Positions 37,171 through 45,462 of a DNA stretch of 64,000 bases are shown here, piece by piece. The position numbers were made by a program, and so were the translations under genes. The stretch is from Halanaeroarchaeum sulfurireducens. GTDB taxonomy: Archaea > Halobacteriota > Halobacteria > Halobacteriales > Halobacteriaceae. How positions within the stretch are numbered: the first letter of the stretch is position 1; the number at the start of each line of letters is the position of its first letter. The notes below the pieces were generated by a model. It was not told the origin of the DNA. It saw only the letters and a list, made by a program, of their open reading frames with translations, and did not search any database. Location of the stretch: NCBI RefSeq assembly GCF_001011115.1, contig NZ_CP008874.1, forward strand, positions 1,750,440 to 1,814,439. The letters are read 5' to 3'.

Positions 37171-38463
37171 CGCCCCATCAGCGGGTGCGTCCCTGCCGCG
37201 TTCAGCAGACAGGCCAGCAGGCCGAGCCATCGGCCCAACTTCTGACTGCAAGATATTCCACGCCCCTGCAACATCCGCGTGCGCCTCCAGACCGCACGTG
37301 TCACATCGAAACGAATCACCGCTCCGAGTGACCGCATCACTCCCACACACCGGGCACTGACTACTCGACTCATACTCACCAGTCTCCAGTACAGTGATGC
37401 CGACATCACCGAGTGTGAGTGTGATCCGGTCAACGAGTTGGCGATGCGACCAGAACGCGTGCGTCTTTTCGTTCACATCGGTAGACCAGTGCGTCGAAAG
37501 TACGTCGGTCAAGTCACCGACGTACACCCTGTCTACGTTCCGTTCGAGGAGCCACTCGGCAACGTGCTTCACTGCAGCATCGCGGCTATGATCACGCTGT
37601 CGTGACCGCTCATCGTACACACGGTGGATCTGGTTGCTGGTGTACTGGTCGTCCGGGAGTTCCGATTGGAGTGTTGCGATTCGCTCCGAGTGCTGCTGGA
37701 ACAGGTCAAACTCAGGTCGTGCGTGGTAGACGGCGGTGTCACCGGTTTCAGTGACGACCCCTAGCGTGTTGTTTGCGCCGACGTCGATTGCTGCTGACTG
37801 CGTCGTGTTCTCGGGATCGAGTGTCTGAGTGAATGCATCCTGGCGCTGTTCTCTGAGGTTCTCTGACTGTATGCGGACAGGGTGCTGGACACGAAGCTGG
37901 TCAGTATGCTCATCGTAGATGAGTTCTAATCGACTGTCGTCGCCACGCCATTGTGGATCACCACGAACCTGGAGTGTCACGCGCTCGTTGTACGCGAAGT
38001 CGTACCGGTCTTCGAGGACGCCGCCGACCCCGAATTCAACTGTACTGCGTTGCTCGTTCCAGTCGAACGTATAGAGGTCGTTGCGGACGAGGCCGTGCAA
38101 CTCGTAGCCATCTTCACGGTTGCCCCAATAGCCGGGTGGTGACGGTTTCTCCGTCACAGTCTGATTCGACTCCTCACGGTATTGAGAGAGCAATTCGAAG
38201 TGGCTGCGCCAGGCCTCACTGTTTTTCCGGACGACTTGCTGGCACGTTGCTTTGCCAAGAAGCGGACCGTATTGTTCGTACAGGTCGGTGTATTCGGCAT
38301 CCCACACGTCACCATCTTCGTCGAAATATTGTTGACGGCGACGGTAGGTGATCTGGTTCCAGAGCGGGGCGTGTGCGGCCAGCCAGTCGAACAGACACTC
38401 CCGATACCGCTCACTGATCGGTTCAGCAGTGTACGTGTTCGTTCGTTGTGGCCGGTCGCTCAC
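37063..38463 (-). CDS. tnpB: TnpB, IS605 OrfB family RNA-guided nuclease homologue
   Basis: The 466-residue protein has the OrfB/TnpB organisation: an N-terminal nucleic-acid-binding part; RuvC-I at SAAIDVGANNTLGVV (first aspartate); the conserved helix VNEKTHAFWSHRQLVDRITL; a zinc finger CPVCGSDAVTRSGDSFRCDT with a second CxxC; and RuvC-III at AHADVAGAWNILQ (third aspartate). The RuvC-II position, usually a glutamate as in VxxEDL, reads RVYVGDLTDV here. Active nucleases need all three acids, so activity is uncertain. About 60 residues follow RuvC-III and overlap the predicted guide RNA. Confidence 0.88.
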   Translation of the reverse strand: MSDRPQRTNTYTAEPISERYRECLFDWLAAHAPLWNQITYRRRQQYFDEDGDVWDAEYTDLYEQYGPLLGKATCQQVVRKNSEAWRSHFELLSQYREESNQTVTEKPSPPGYWGNREDGYELHGLVRNDLYTFDWNEQRSTVEFGVGGVLEDRYDFAYNERVTLQVRGDPQWRGDDSRLELIYDEHTDQLRVQHPVRIQSENLREQRQDAFTQTLDPENTTQSAAIDVGANNTLGVVTETGDTAVYHARPEFDLFQQHSERIATLQSELPDDQYTSNQIHRVYDERSRQRDHSRDAAVKHVAEWLLERNVDRVYVGDLTDVLSTHWSTDVNEKTHAFWSHRQLVDRITLTLGDVGITVLETGEYESSSQCPVCGSDAVTRSGDSFRCDTCGLEAHADVAGAWNILQSEVGPMARPAGLSAERGRDAPADGAYWQWNDHEWTPADFGEQSWSLDQPSVSEPASSQPG

Positions 38464-38738
38464 ACGTCAAAATACAGTGTCTATTAGTATAAACGTATGG
38501 ATTGCAGGTGGTCTAAGTCTAGCGGTTTTCAATATATCATGTCGGCTTCATCCCCGCGCTAAAGCGCGAGGCTTTCTCCTTGATATTCCGTAACCGCTCG
38601 AACGGCCCCTGCCTGACACCAGATCCGAGGGGCGGGACTATTTCGAGCGGTGGTTCGTTCAGAGACGCCCCATGCGGCTCTCGAGGGCGTGTACACCATC
38701 GGGCCAACACTTACGGCAGTCGGGTCCGATTCGGCGGT

Positions 38739-38978
38739 ATGACACGGGAGATAACTCACGACGCCACCGAACCGAAGATGCTCGACGAGGAGGAGATCGA
38801 CGAGCGGGGGACCGTCGCCATCTGTATGTGCGGGCTCTCGGCGGACTACCCGTTCTGTGACGGGTCCCACGCCGCCACGGCCGACGAGGATTCCGACGTG
38901 CTGTACAAATACGAGGGGGACGACGACGAAAACCCGCGCCACGAGATCGCAGAGATCGTCTACGCCGAGGAAGACTAA
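38739..38978 (+). CDS. CDGSH-type iron-sulfur protein
   Basis: The 79-residue protein contains [16 protein letters not shown], an exact match to the CxCx(2)(S/T)x(3)PxCDG(S/A/T)H signature. The three cysteines and one histidine bind a redox-active or labile [2Fe-2S] cluster. The remainder is acidic, as expected in a halophile. The ATG at 38739 gives the family's usual single-domain length. It lies 80 bases before an FAD oxidoreductase gene on the same strand, a possible electron-transfer partner. Confidence 0.9.
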   Translation: MTREITHDATEPKMLDEEEIDERGTVAICMCGLSADYPFCDGSHAATADEDSDVLYKYEGDDDENPRHEIAEIVYAEED

Positions 38979-39058
38979 CCTGGACTCGCCGGTGGGTGCC
39001 CAACCAGCCGCCACCGAAGATAGCAATTCACTTTAGGGGTCACTCATATCATGAGGGT

Positions 39059-40315
39059 ATGAGCGAATCGTACGTAATCGTAGGTGACGGTGTCGCTGGC
39101 AGCTCCGCCGCGGAGACACTCAGGGAAGAGAACCCCGAGGCCGACATTACCGTCATTACGGACGAGGGAGAACCGCTGTACAACCGCATCTTGATCAAGG
39201 AGTTCGCCAAGGGCACGATGCCCGAGGACCCGGTCTTCATCCACGACGAAGAGTGGTACGAAGAGCGGGACATCGACCTCCGCCTGAACACCCTCGTGAC
39301 GAACGTTCGAGCCGACGACCACGAGGTCGTCACCCACGAAGACGAGGTCATTCCCTACGACGGACTGCTCGTCGCCACGGGCGGCACGCCGATTCAGGCC
39401 CCCGCCCCGAACAGCGACGCTAACGGGATCGACCACTTCTGGACCTTCCAGGACGCCCGTGACATCCGCGAGAACGCCGAAGAAGCCGACAACGCCGTCA
39501 TCGTCGGCGCCGGACTGCTCGGCATCGACCTCGCCGCCATCGTCGGCAAACACGACGTCGAGAACGCCCACTACATCATGCGGGGCAACCGCTGGTGGCG
39601 CTACGCGCTGAGCATCGAGGGCGCAGAGATCATGCACCAGGCGATGCGCGACCTCGGCGTCAATCTGGTCTTCGAGAGCGGGATCGACGAGTTCCGCGTC
39701 GACGACGACGGGTACATCAAAGAGACGGTCGACGCCAACGGCGAGGTCTACCCGACGGACTGGGCATCCGTGGCAATCGGCCTCAACTTCAACATCGAGT
39801 TGCTCCAGAACACGGACGTCACCCTCGACTGGGGTATTCACGTCGACGAGACGATGCGCACCGAAGAAGAGGACATCTACGCGGCAGGCGACGTGACCCA
39901 GTTCCACGATCAGGTCATCGGCGACACCGCCCAGAACGGTTCGTGGGGCTCCGCCCAGGAACAGGGTAAGCTCGCTGCCAAGAGCATGCTCGAGGACCAG
40001 GGCGGGGACGTTACCGCCGAGCCGTTCCGCTGGGTCTCCTCGTACTCCATCACCCACTTCGACTTCCCGTTCATCTCCTTCGGTCACGCGACCCGAGGCA
40101 CCGACCACGCCGAGCGCAAGTACGGCGAGCAGGAGTGGCGGCGGCTGGCCTTCGATGACGGCCAGCTCGTCGGTGGCGTCCTCATCGGCGATATGTCTCT
40201 GCAGTCGCAATTTAACAAGATCATCCTCTCGGAGGCCCAGGTGGCCGATCAGAAGGACGTCCTCCTCCAGCAGGACTTCGACCTCGACGAACTGGACGCG
40301 GACATCGAGGAGTAG
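39059..40315 (+). CDS. NAD(P)/FAD-dependent pyridine nucleotide-disulfide oxidoreductase
   Basis: The 418-residue protein begins SESYVIVGDGVAGSSAAETL (FAD-binding GxGxxG-like loop). It has the second Rossmann motif NAVIVGAGLLGIDLAAIVGK for NAD(P), an LLVATGGTPIQAP ATG motif and the flavin-closing EEEDIYAAGDVTQF segment. This is the NADH:rubredoxin/nitrite reductase large-subunit type of fold, without a recognisable redox-active disulfide. The C-terminal domain (HAERKYGEQEWRRLAFDDGQ) is typical of haloarchaeal members. The electron acceptor is unknown; the CDGSH protein upstream is a candidate. Confidence 0.87.
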   Translation: MSESYVIVGDGVAGSSAAETLREENPEADITVITDEGEPLYNRILIKEFAKGTMPEDPVFIHDEEWYEERDIDLRLNTLVTNVRADDHEVVTHEDEVIPYDGLLVATGGTPIQAPAPNSDANGIDHFWTFQDARDIRENAEEADNAVIVGAGLLGIDLAAIVGKHDVENAHYIMRGNRWWRYALSIEGAEIMHQAMRDLGVNLVFESGIDEFRVDDDGYIKETVDANGEVYPTDWASVAIGLNFNIELLQNTDVTLDWGIHVDETMRTEEEDIYAAGDVTQFHDQVIGDTAQNGSWGSAQEQGKLAAKSMLEDQGGDVTAEPFRWVSSYSITHFDFPFISFGHATRGTDHAERKYGEQEWRRLAFDDGQLVGGVLIGDMSLQSQFNKIILSEAQVADQKDVLLQQDFDLDELDADIEE

Positions 40316-40381
40316 TCGGCCCCGTTCTTCGGTCAGCGGACGACCGAAGCCGTTTTCCAGCGACCGAACCGATAGCCCTGC

Positions 40382-40789
40382 ATGAAGGATGCAGGCGGCA
40401 GCGAGGACATGACGCTCGCGTTCGAGCTGACCGCGCTCAGGTCGCTCGCGAATCCCAGTACCGTCTTCGCGAACACCCGCCAGTGGACCTCCTACACCGG
40501 AATCGTCTCAGAGGAGCCGACGCACGCCCTCACCAATTACGCACGCTCGCGACGCATCCGCCAGGACTTCTTCTCCGGGCCCGACGGCAAGGCAGGAACC
40601 CTCGAGAAGGTCAAATCACAGTTCGAATCGGAGCGGTACGTGTTCGTGGGGACCGACGAGGACGATCGGGAACTGGCCGAGTCGGTAGGCTGGGAGTATC
40701 TCGACGTACGCGAGGCGGCGGACGCGGCGGACTGGGAACTGAGGGACGAAGAGGCAGAGGCCGAATCAGGTCGCGAGGACTGGCCGTAG
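40382..40789 (+). CDS. DUF7124-like haloarchaeal protein
   Basis: The 135-residue protein contains MTLAFELTALRSLANPSTVF, ARQWTSYTGIVSEEPTHALT-like sequence and RIRQDFFSGPDGKAGTLEKV, a pattern I associate with the haloarchaeal DUF7124 family. It ends in an acidic tail with GREDWP. No catalytic or membrane feature is visible. The true start may be the second ATG (MTLAFEL), nine codons in. Confidence 0.65.
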   Translation: MKDAGGSEDMTLAFELTALRSLANPSTVFANTRQWTSYTGIVSEEPTHALTNYARSRRIRQDFFSGPDGKAGTLEKVKSQFESERYVFVGTDEDDRELAESVGWEYLDVREAADAADWELRDEEAEAESGREDWP

Positions 40790-40995
40790 CTAAAGTGGGA
40801 GACAGTGGAAGGGACATTTTTAGACTTCCCTTCCAGACAGGTCCCTCAAATATCAAAGAGATACCTGCGTGCTGAATTTAAGGCACGAATGTTGCAGATA
40901 GGGCCACCGTAATCGTATCCCGATCAGGGTGATGACGCCACCTCTCCCTACCAACAAACGCTTATCCACCTCAATCCCGTTAGTGAACCAAGCCC
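40790..40995. other. Intergenic region carrying an IS-end-like motif
   Basis: The stretch contains a 29-base motif at 40869-40897 (GTGCTGAAT...GTTGCAG) that recurs at 58576-58604 with 22 of 29 matches. It also holds the probable promoter (GCTTATCC near 40960) of the following zinc-ribbon gene. Confidence 0.45.
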
Positions 40996-41175
40996 ATGGG
41001 CATTTTCAACAAATTCGGCCGGCAGATCGAACAGTTCAAACAGAACGCAAAAGAGGCTGCCGAAGAGGCGGGTGATTATCAGTGCCAGGCATGTGATGCA
41101 CGGTTTCACACCGATTACGACGAGTGCCCGGAATGTGGGGCTCAGGAAGTTACGTCACTATCGAACTCCAAGTGA
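40996..41175 (+). CDS. 59-residue zinc-ribbon protein
   Basis: The ATG at 40996 opens MGIFNKFGRQIEQFKQNAKE, an amphipathic helical part. A CxxC...CxxC zinc ribbon follows (YQCQACDARFHTDYDECPEC). Small CPxCG-type zinc proteins are numerous in haloarchaea and are often linked to stress or biofilm phenotypes. This one is similar in size and layout. The amphipathic N-terminal helix may bind a partner or membrane. It stands alone with its own promoter. Confidence 0.75.
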   Translation: MGIFNKFGRQIEQFKQNAKEAAEEAGDYQCQACDARFHTDYDECPECGAQEVTSLSNSK

Positions 41176-41474
41176 GTGATACCCTACGGTACGTTCGAAA
41201 GCATACCTATCGCCCATCTCAGTCGTAAGAACCCGAATCGAATGCACTCACTGTGCTGAACTCAACGTCTATCTTTAGCAGCGATGTGTAGCCAATGTCA
41301 GTTTTCAATATAATTCCAGATGGTGCGGAAGGGTCAATTTATACTGTCCATCCCCATATAGGGGAAGAACGGCCCGCGACTCGCGAAGGTAGAACTGAGG
41401 GGAGATCCTCGGTTGTGGGAGCGGGGAGGGACGACCCGCGGCCCTTTTCACTACGGATCGGATACGACTGACCG
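41176..41474. other. Intergenic region without a recognised gene
   Basis: This roughly 300-bp region is AT-richer than its flanks, with a TCAATTTATACTG segment near 41332-41345 that could serve as a promoter. I find no tRNA or small ORF with a credible start in it. Confidence 0.4.
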
Positions 41475-42017
41475 ATGCCGCAGCCAGGCGTACCCGGAGC
41501 GGAGGAGGATTCGTCCGTCGAGTTGCCCTGCGGTCGGACGGTCCCGGTCTCCGATTTCCACCTCGGGATGCGCGAGTACGAGTGTGCGTGCGGGGAGACC
41601 CACGCCGTGGTCCTCGACCCCCACCCGCTCTCGCGATTTATCCCCGAAGACACAGTCGAGGTACTCAAGACGGCCATCGAAACGAGTCCGGACGACGAGT
41701 TCGAGGAGTTCGGTATCCCGTACCTCCTCGGCGCAGTCATCGACGAGCATCCCGACGAGATGATCGTCCACGACGCCTCTTCGAACGGCAGCGTCGGCTA
41801 CGCGATCCTCTGGGTCGCGCGCTTCGATAGCGAGGAACTCCACCGCCGGGTCGTCGAACTGGTCGTCACCCTGATGGAACACGCGCTCGCGCACGCCGAG
41901 GACGACGAGGCGATCGGGCAGTTCGAGTCCCAGCTCGCCGATTTCGACGTGGACGCGTTCGTCGAGGAGTACCGAGAGGTTAGAGACTTCGAGGACGAGT
42001 TCGACGAGCCGGTGTGA
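41475..42017 (+). CDS. DUF5815 family protein (haloarchaeal)
   Basis: The 180-residue acidic protein has a paired-cysteine segment, MREYECACGETHAVVLDPHP, followed by EFGIPYLLGAVIDEHPDEMI and VVELVVTLMEHALAHAEDDE. These match the haloarchaeal DUF5815 family, whose function is unknown. The CxC with the more N-terminal cysteine (ELPCGRT) could form a small metal site. It is upstream of the pab operon, 110 bases away, with no evident connection. Confidence 0.75.
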   Translation: MPQPGVPGAEEDSSVELPCGRTVPVSDFHLGMREYECACGETHAVVLDPHPLSRFIPEDTVEVLKTAIETSPDDEFEEFGIPYLLGAVIDEHPDEMIVHDASSNGSVGYAILWVARFDSEELHRRVVELVVTLMEHALAHAEDDEAIGQFESQLADFDVDAFVEEYREVRDFEDEFDEPV

Positions 42018-42126
42018 ACGGGCCCGGTCGCTGTGTCTCGGGGCTTTTCTTGGACGCGCTACCGGCCTAACGATTGTGGCGTACCGCACCCGAAGCCTCT
42101 TGCTTCAGTGACGACCAACCGATAGC

Positions 42127-43581
42127 ATGAACGACGTCACGATCGCCACGTCCCCGGAGGCCTTTCGCAAGGTCGCCACCGAGGTTCCCGACGGGACACG
42201 GGTACCGATCGTGGGCTCGGTCACGGTAGACCCCTGGATCGCGTATCGGCGCGCCAGGGGGACGAACCCCTCCTTTTATTTCGAAACGTCTGGAGGTGAG
42301 CCCGGCTGGGGCTATTTCGGTGTGGAACCAACCCGGTTCGTGAGTGTCGACGGGACGGGGGCTCTCGACACGGTCGAGACGCTGCTCGACCAAGAGCGGC
42401 TGGCCCGAGGTGAATGTGAGATCCCGTACCCCGGCGGGTTGTTCGGCTGGCTCTCCTACGATGTGGCGCTTGAACTCGAATCGTTGCCCGAACACACGGT
42501 GGACGATCGAGACCTCCCGAGGCTCCAGTTAGGAGTCTACGAGACGGTCGCCGCCTGGGAAACACCGGTAACCGACGACCCACAGCTACAGATCGTCACG
42601 TCGCCCACTATCGAAGGAGACATCGATACCGCCTTCGACGCCGGCGTCGCCCACATCGAGGGGCTCGCCGAAGCCGCGCTCCATGGTAGTGCGACCGTCG
42701 AAGAAACACCCGTGGACATCGAGCCCGTGGCGTTCGAAAGCCGGATCGACCGCGATCGGTATGAAGAGCGGATCGCTACCGTCAAACGCTACATCCGGGA
42801 GGGAGACACCTTCCAGGCGAACATCTCCCAGCGGCTCGAAGCACCGGCGGCGATCCATCCGGTCGAGGTCTTCGATGCGCTGAGGGTCTCGAATCCGGCT
42901 CCGTACTCCGGGTTGCTCGAGTTTCCTGGCATCGACCTCGTGAGTGCGAGTCCGGAGTTACTCCTGGAGCGGACGGGGGATCAGTTGGTGACCGAACCGA
43001 TCGCCGGCACACGTCCACGGGGGGCGACCGAGTCCGAAGACGAGGTGCTGGCGGACGATCTGAGCGATGACGAAAAGGAGCGTGCCGAACACGCGATGCT
43101 GGTCGATCTCGAACGAAACGACCTGGGAAAGGTTTCCGAGTATGGGTCGGTCAGCGTGGACGAGTACCGTCGGGTCGATCGCTACTCGGAGGTGATGCAC
43201 CTGGTTTCCACGGTTACGGGGACGCTCCGCCCAGATAGTACTCTCGTCGATGCCATCCGGGCGGTCTTCCCGGGCGGGACCATCACCGGCGCCCCGAAAC
43301 CACGAACGATGGAGATTATCGACCAGGCCGAGGAGACGAGGCGGGGGCCCTACACGGGGAGTATGACGGCCTTCGGCTTCGACGGACGGGCCACGCTCAA
43401 TATAATCATCCGCACGCTGGTCAGGGTCGAGGATCAGTACCATCTTCGTGTCGGCGGCGGAATCGTCCACGATTCGGTTCCCGACCGGGAATACGAGGAA
43501 ACTCTGGATAAGGCACGGGCACTCGTAAATGCGGTCGACGCCGCCCTGGCCGAAGAAGGGAACATGGGGGTCCAAGAGTGA
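42127..43581 (+). CDS. pabB: Aminodeoxychorismate synthase component I
   Basis: The 484-residue chorismate-binding enzyme has [34 protein letters not shown], the [11 protein letters not shown] loop, and [12 protein letters not shown] with the Mg-binding glutamates. It closes with [20 protein letters not shown] and [14 protein letters not shown]. TrpE and PabB look alike. I favour PabB because the next two genes encode a glutamine amidotransferase and a class IV aminotransferase-fold lyase, the standard p-aminobenzoate set. Its stop overlaps the pabA start. A short GAAGC/GCTTC hairpin lies in the leader near 42092. Confidence 0.88.
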   Translation: MNDVTIATSPEAFRKVATEVPDGTRVPIVGSVTVDPWIAYRRARGTNPSFYFETSGGEPGWGYFGVEPTRFVSVDGTGALDTVETLLDQERLARGECEIPYPGGLFGWLSYDVALELESLPEHTVDDRDLPRLQLGVYETVAAWETPVTDDPQLQIVTSPTIEGDIDTAFDAGVAHIEGLAEAALHGSATVEETPVDIEPVAFESRIDRDRYEERIATVKRYIREGDTFQANISQRLEAPAAIHPVEVFDALRVSNPAPYSGLLEFPGIDLVSASPELLLERTGDQLVTEPIAGTRPRGATESEDEVLADDLSDDEKERAEHAMLVDLERNDLGKVSEYGSVSVDEYRRVDRYSEVMHLVSTVTGTLRPDSTLVDAIRAVFPGGTITGAPKPRTMEIIDQAEETRRGPYTGSMTAFGFDGRATLNIIIRTLVRVEDQYHLRVGGGIVHDSVPDREYEETLDKARALVNAVDAALAEEGNMGVQE

Positions 43582-44192
43582 CGACCGACACGTCCGACGG
43601 TGAGACGGGGATCGAGATCCTCGTCATCGACAACTACGACTCATTCGTCTACAACCTCGTCCAATACGCCGGCGAGTTTGCTACAGAGGTGTTCGTGCGA
43701 CGCAATGATGCCACCGATATCGACGAGATTCGTGCGCTGGATCCGGACGGAATCATCGTCTCACCGGGTCCGGGCCTCCCGACGGAGGCAGGTATCTCGA
43801 TGCCCATCTTCGAAGAACTCGCCTACCCGACCCTCGGAGTCTGTCTGGGACACCAGTCCCTCTGCTCGGTTCACGGCGCCCCCGTCGATAAAGCCCCGGA
43901 CGTCGTCCACGGGAAATCATCCGTGGTAACACACGATGGCAAGGGGGTATTCGAGGGATTGCCTACTACGTTCGAGGCAGGTCGATACCACTCACTCGGC
44001 GTCAAACGACACCATCTCCCCGAGGAACTCGAGGAGACGGTGTGGATGGACGACGAATCGGAGCTGGTGATGGGCGTCCGCCACCGAGAGCGGCCACACA
44101 TCGGTGTCCAGTTCCACCCAGAAAGTATCTTGACGGAGCCGGGAAAGGCTCTCATTCGCGCCTTCGTGGAGGATACATGCAGTACCACGTGA
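43578..44192 (+). CDS. pabA: Aminodeoxychorismate synthase component II (glutamine amidotransferase)
   Basis: The 204-residue class I amidotransferase has [20 protein letters not shown] at the N terminus, the nucleophile cysteine in [11 protein letters not shown] and the catalytic histidine/glutamate in [16 protein letters not shown]. It supplies ammonia from glutamine to PabB. It begins with a GTG four bases inside pabB and overlaps pabC by 16 bases, so all three proteins are likely to be made from one mRNA. TrpG would look almost identical. Confidence 0.88.
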   Translation: MTTDTSDGETGIEILVIDNYDSFVYNLVQYAGEFATEVFVRRNDATDIDEIRALDPDGIIVSPGPGLPTEAGISMPIFEELAYPTLGVCLGHQSLCSVHGAPVDKAPDVVHGKSSVVTHDGKGVFEGLPTTFEAGRYHSLGVKRHHLPEELEETVWMDDESELVMGVRHRERPHIGVQFHPESILTEPGKALIRAFVEDTCSTT

Positions 44193-45040
44193 ACGGCGAA
44201 CTGGTGCCCGACGACGACGCGACCGTCACCGTCGACGATCGGGGATTCCTGTACGGGGACGCCGCCTTCGAGACCGTGCGGGCCTACGATGGGACGCTCT
44301 TCGAATGGGAAGCTCATCTGGAACGCCTCCAGCACACCTGCTCGGCGTTGGGCATGCCCGACGCCGTCCCGACGAACCTCGAAGACCGCGTTTCCCAGAC
44401 GCTCGAAGCGAATGGCTTCGCCGACGCATACGTTCGCGTATCGATCACCCGGGGCGTCCAGCCAGGGAAGCTCACTCCGCAACCGGACGTCGAACCGACG
44501 GTGGTCATCATCGTCTCGGAGCTCCCCCGGTCTGGAATCGAGGGAAATCCCGTCTGGGACACACCCGCTGTCGTCGAGACCGTCGAGACTCGGAAGATCG
44601 ATGGGAAGGCAGTGCCATCGGATCTGAAAACCCACAACTATCTGAACGGGATACTCGCCAGGCTCGAACTCCGTACTGCGGAGGGAACGGTCCGCGCGGA
44701 CGAGGCCCTCCTGCTCGACAACGAAGGGTTCGTCACCGAGGGAACCACCAGCAACGTGTTTTTCGTCGACGGCGGGACCCTCCACACACCACACGAGGAA
44801 CCGATACTCCCGGGTGTCACCCGTCGCGTTGTGCTTGATCTCGCCAGGGAAGCGGGCATCACCGTCGAAACCGGTCGCTACCGACCGGAGCGCCTCCGAA
44901 ATGCCGAAGAGCTGTTTCTCACCAATACGACCGGCGAGCTGTGGCCAGTCGACCGTCTGGACGAACGCGAGGTCGGGAGTGGCGCCGTCACCGAACGATT
45001 GACAAAGGCATTCGACGAACGAATCGAGGAGTTCTATTGA
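44177..45040 (+). CDS. pabC: Aminodeoxychorismate lyase (class IV aminotransferase fold)
   Basis: The 287-residue protein has the fold-type IV PLP pattern: TVDDRGFLYGDAAFETVRAY, the Schiff-base lysine in PSDLKTHNYLNGILARLE, and the phosphate-cup segments GFVTEGTTSNVFFVDGG and PILPGVTRR. Related sequences include branched-chain aminotransferase and D-amino-acid transaminase. The 16-base overlap with pabA and the pabB neighbour favour the lyase that yields p-aminobenzoate and pyruvate, feeding folate-type cofactors in haloarchaea. Confidence 0.85.
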   Translation: MQYHVNGELVPDDDATVTVDDRGFLYGDAAFETVRAYDGTLFEWEAHLERLQHTCSALGMPDAVPTNLEDRVSQTLEANGFADAYVRVSITRGVQPGKLTPQPDVEPTVVIIVSELPRSGIEGNPVWDTPAVVETVETRKIDGKAVPSDLKTHNYLNGILARLELRTAEGTVRADEALLLDNEGFVTEGTTSNVFFVDGGTLHTPHEEPILPGVTRRVVLDLAREAGITVETGRYRPERLRNAEELFLTNTTGELWPVDRLDEREVGSGAVTERLTKAFDERIEEFY

Positions 45041-45127
45041 GCCAAGGATCGAGCCCTTTTGTGTCGGTGAACGAACCAACGGCCAGCCATCCGAACGTTC
45101 TTCTGAATACCGCCCCCGAAAAGGATC

Positions 45128-45373
45128 ATGGCCGACCTCGACGTCTCGGAGGGGTTCGACCTCCACGAACACCGGGAGTCGTTCAAGCTGCTCCGACAGG
45201 GGGCTGATTCCACACATCTGGAAAACCGCGAGGACCTCGAGTGTCCCGCCTGCGGAGCGGTCTTCGACCGGTTGTTCGTGACCGAACGCGAAACGGTGAC
45301 GTTCTCCAGTTCGCCAGAGGGACCGATCTGTCTGGTCCGGGCGCCGGACCAGCTGCTCGTACTCACGCACTGA
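45128..45373 (+). CDS. 81-residue haloarchaeal zinc-ribbon-like protein (DUF7385-like)
   Basis: The protein contains EGFDLHEHRESFKLLRQGAD, then a single CPACG motif (DLECPACGAVFDRLFV) and the C-terminal PICLVRAPDQLLVLTH. I associate this layout with the haloarchaeal DUF7385 group, sometimes labelled flagella cluster protein, but that label has no support from the neighbourhood here. One CxxC plus the later cysteine could bind zinc. It precedes carB by 90 bases. Confidence 0.6.
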   Translation: MADLDVSEGFDLHEHRESFKLLRQGADSTHLENREDLECPACGAVFDRLFVTERETVTFSSSPEGPICLVRAPDQLLVLTH

Positions 45374-45429
45374 GGGCGCTCGTTGCGAAATTCGAAATTC
45401 GGCTGCGATTCCTGTAACCTTTCGTCGGA

Positions 45430-45437
45430 CTTATTAC
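45430..45437 (+). promoter_or_regulatory. TATA-like element for carB
   Basis: CTTATTAC lies 26-33 nt before the ATG at 45463. This supports that start and a leaderless mRNA. It makes the ATG at 45439, which would lie upstream of the transcription start, unlikely. Confidence 0.55.
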
Positions 45438-45462
45438 GATGTGCGGATTGGACTCCGATAGA

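Larger units (their letters stand above)
37004..38590 (-). mobile_element. IS1341-type element (IS200/IS605 group) with tnpB only
   Basis: The element holds a single tnpB gene on the minus strand and no tnpA. Near each end is a perfect hairpin: CCCCGCGCTGAAGCGCGAGG at 37014-37033 and CCCCGCGCTAAAGCGCGAGG at 38552-38571. Such subterminal hairpins mark IS605-group elements. The right end (in element orientation) probably stops near 37004, after a GGAAGTCAA terminus. The other boundary is uncertain, around 38572-38590. No target duplication is expected for this group. Confidence 0.8.

Noticed and set aside
42127-44192. Anthranilate synthase trpE-trpG
   Set aside because: The third overlapping gene is a class IV lyase typical of p-aminobenzoate synthesis, and no other trp gene is present. 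TrpE-TrpG cannot be fully excluded.
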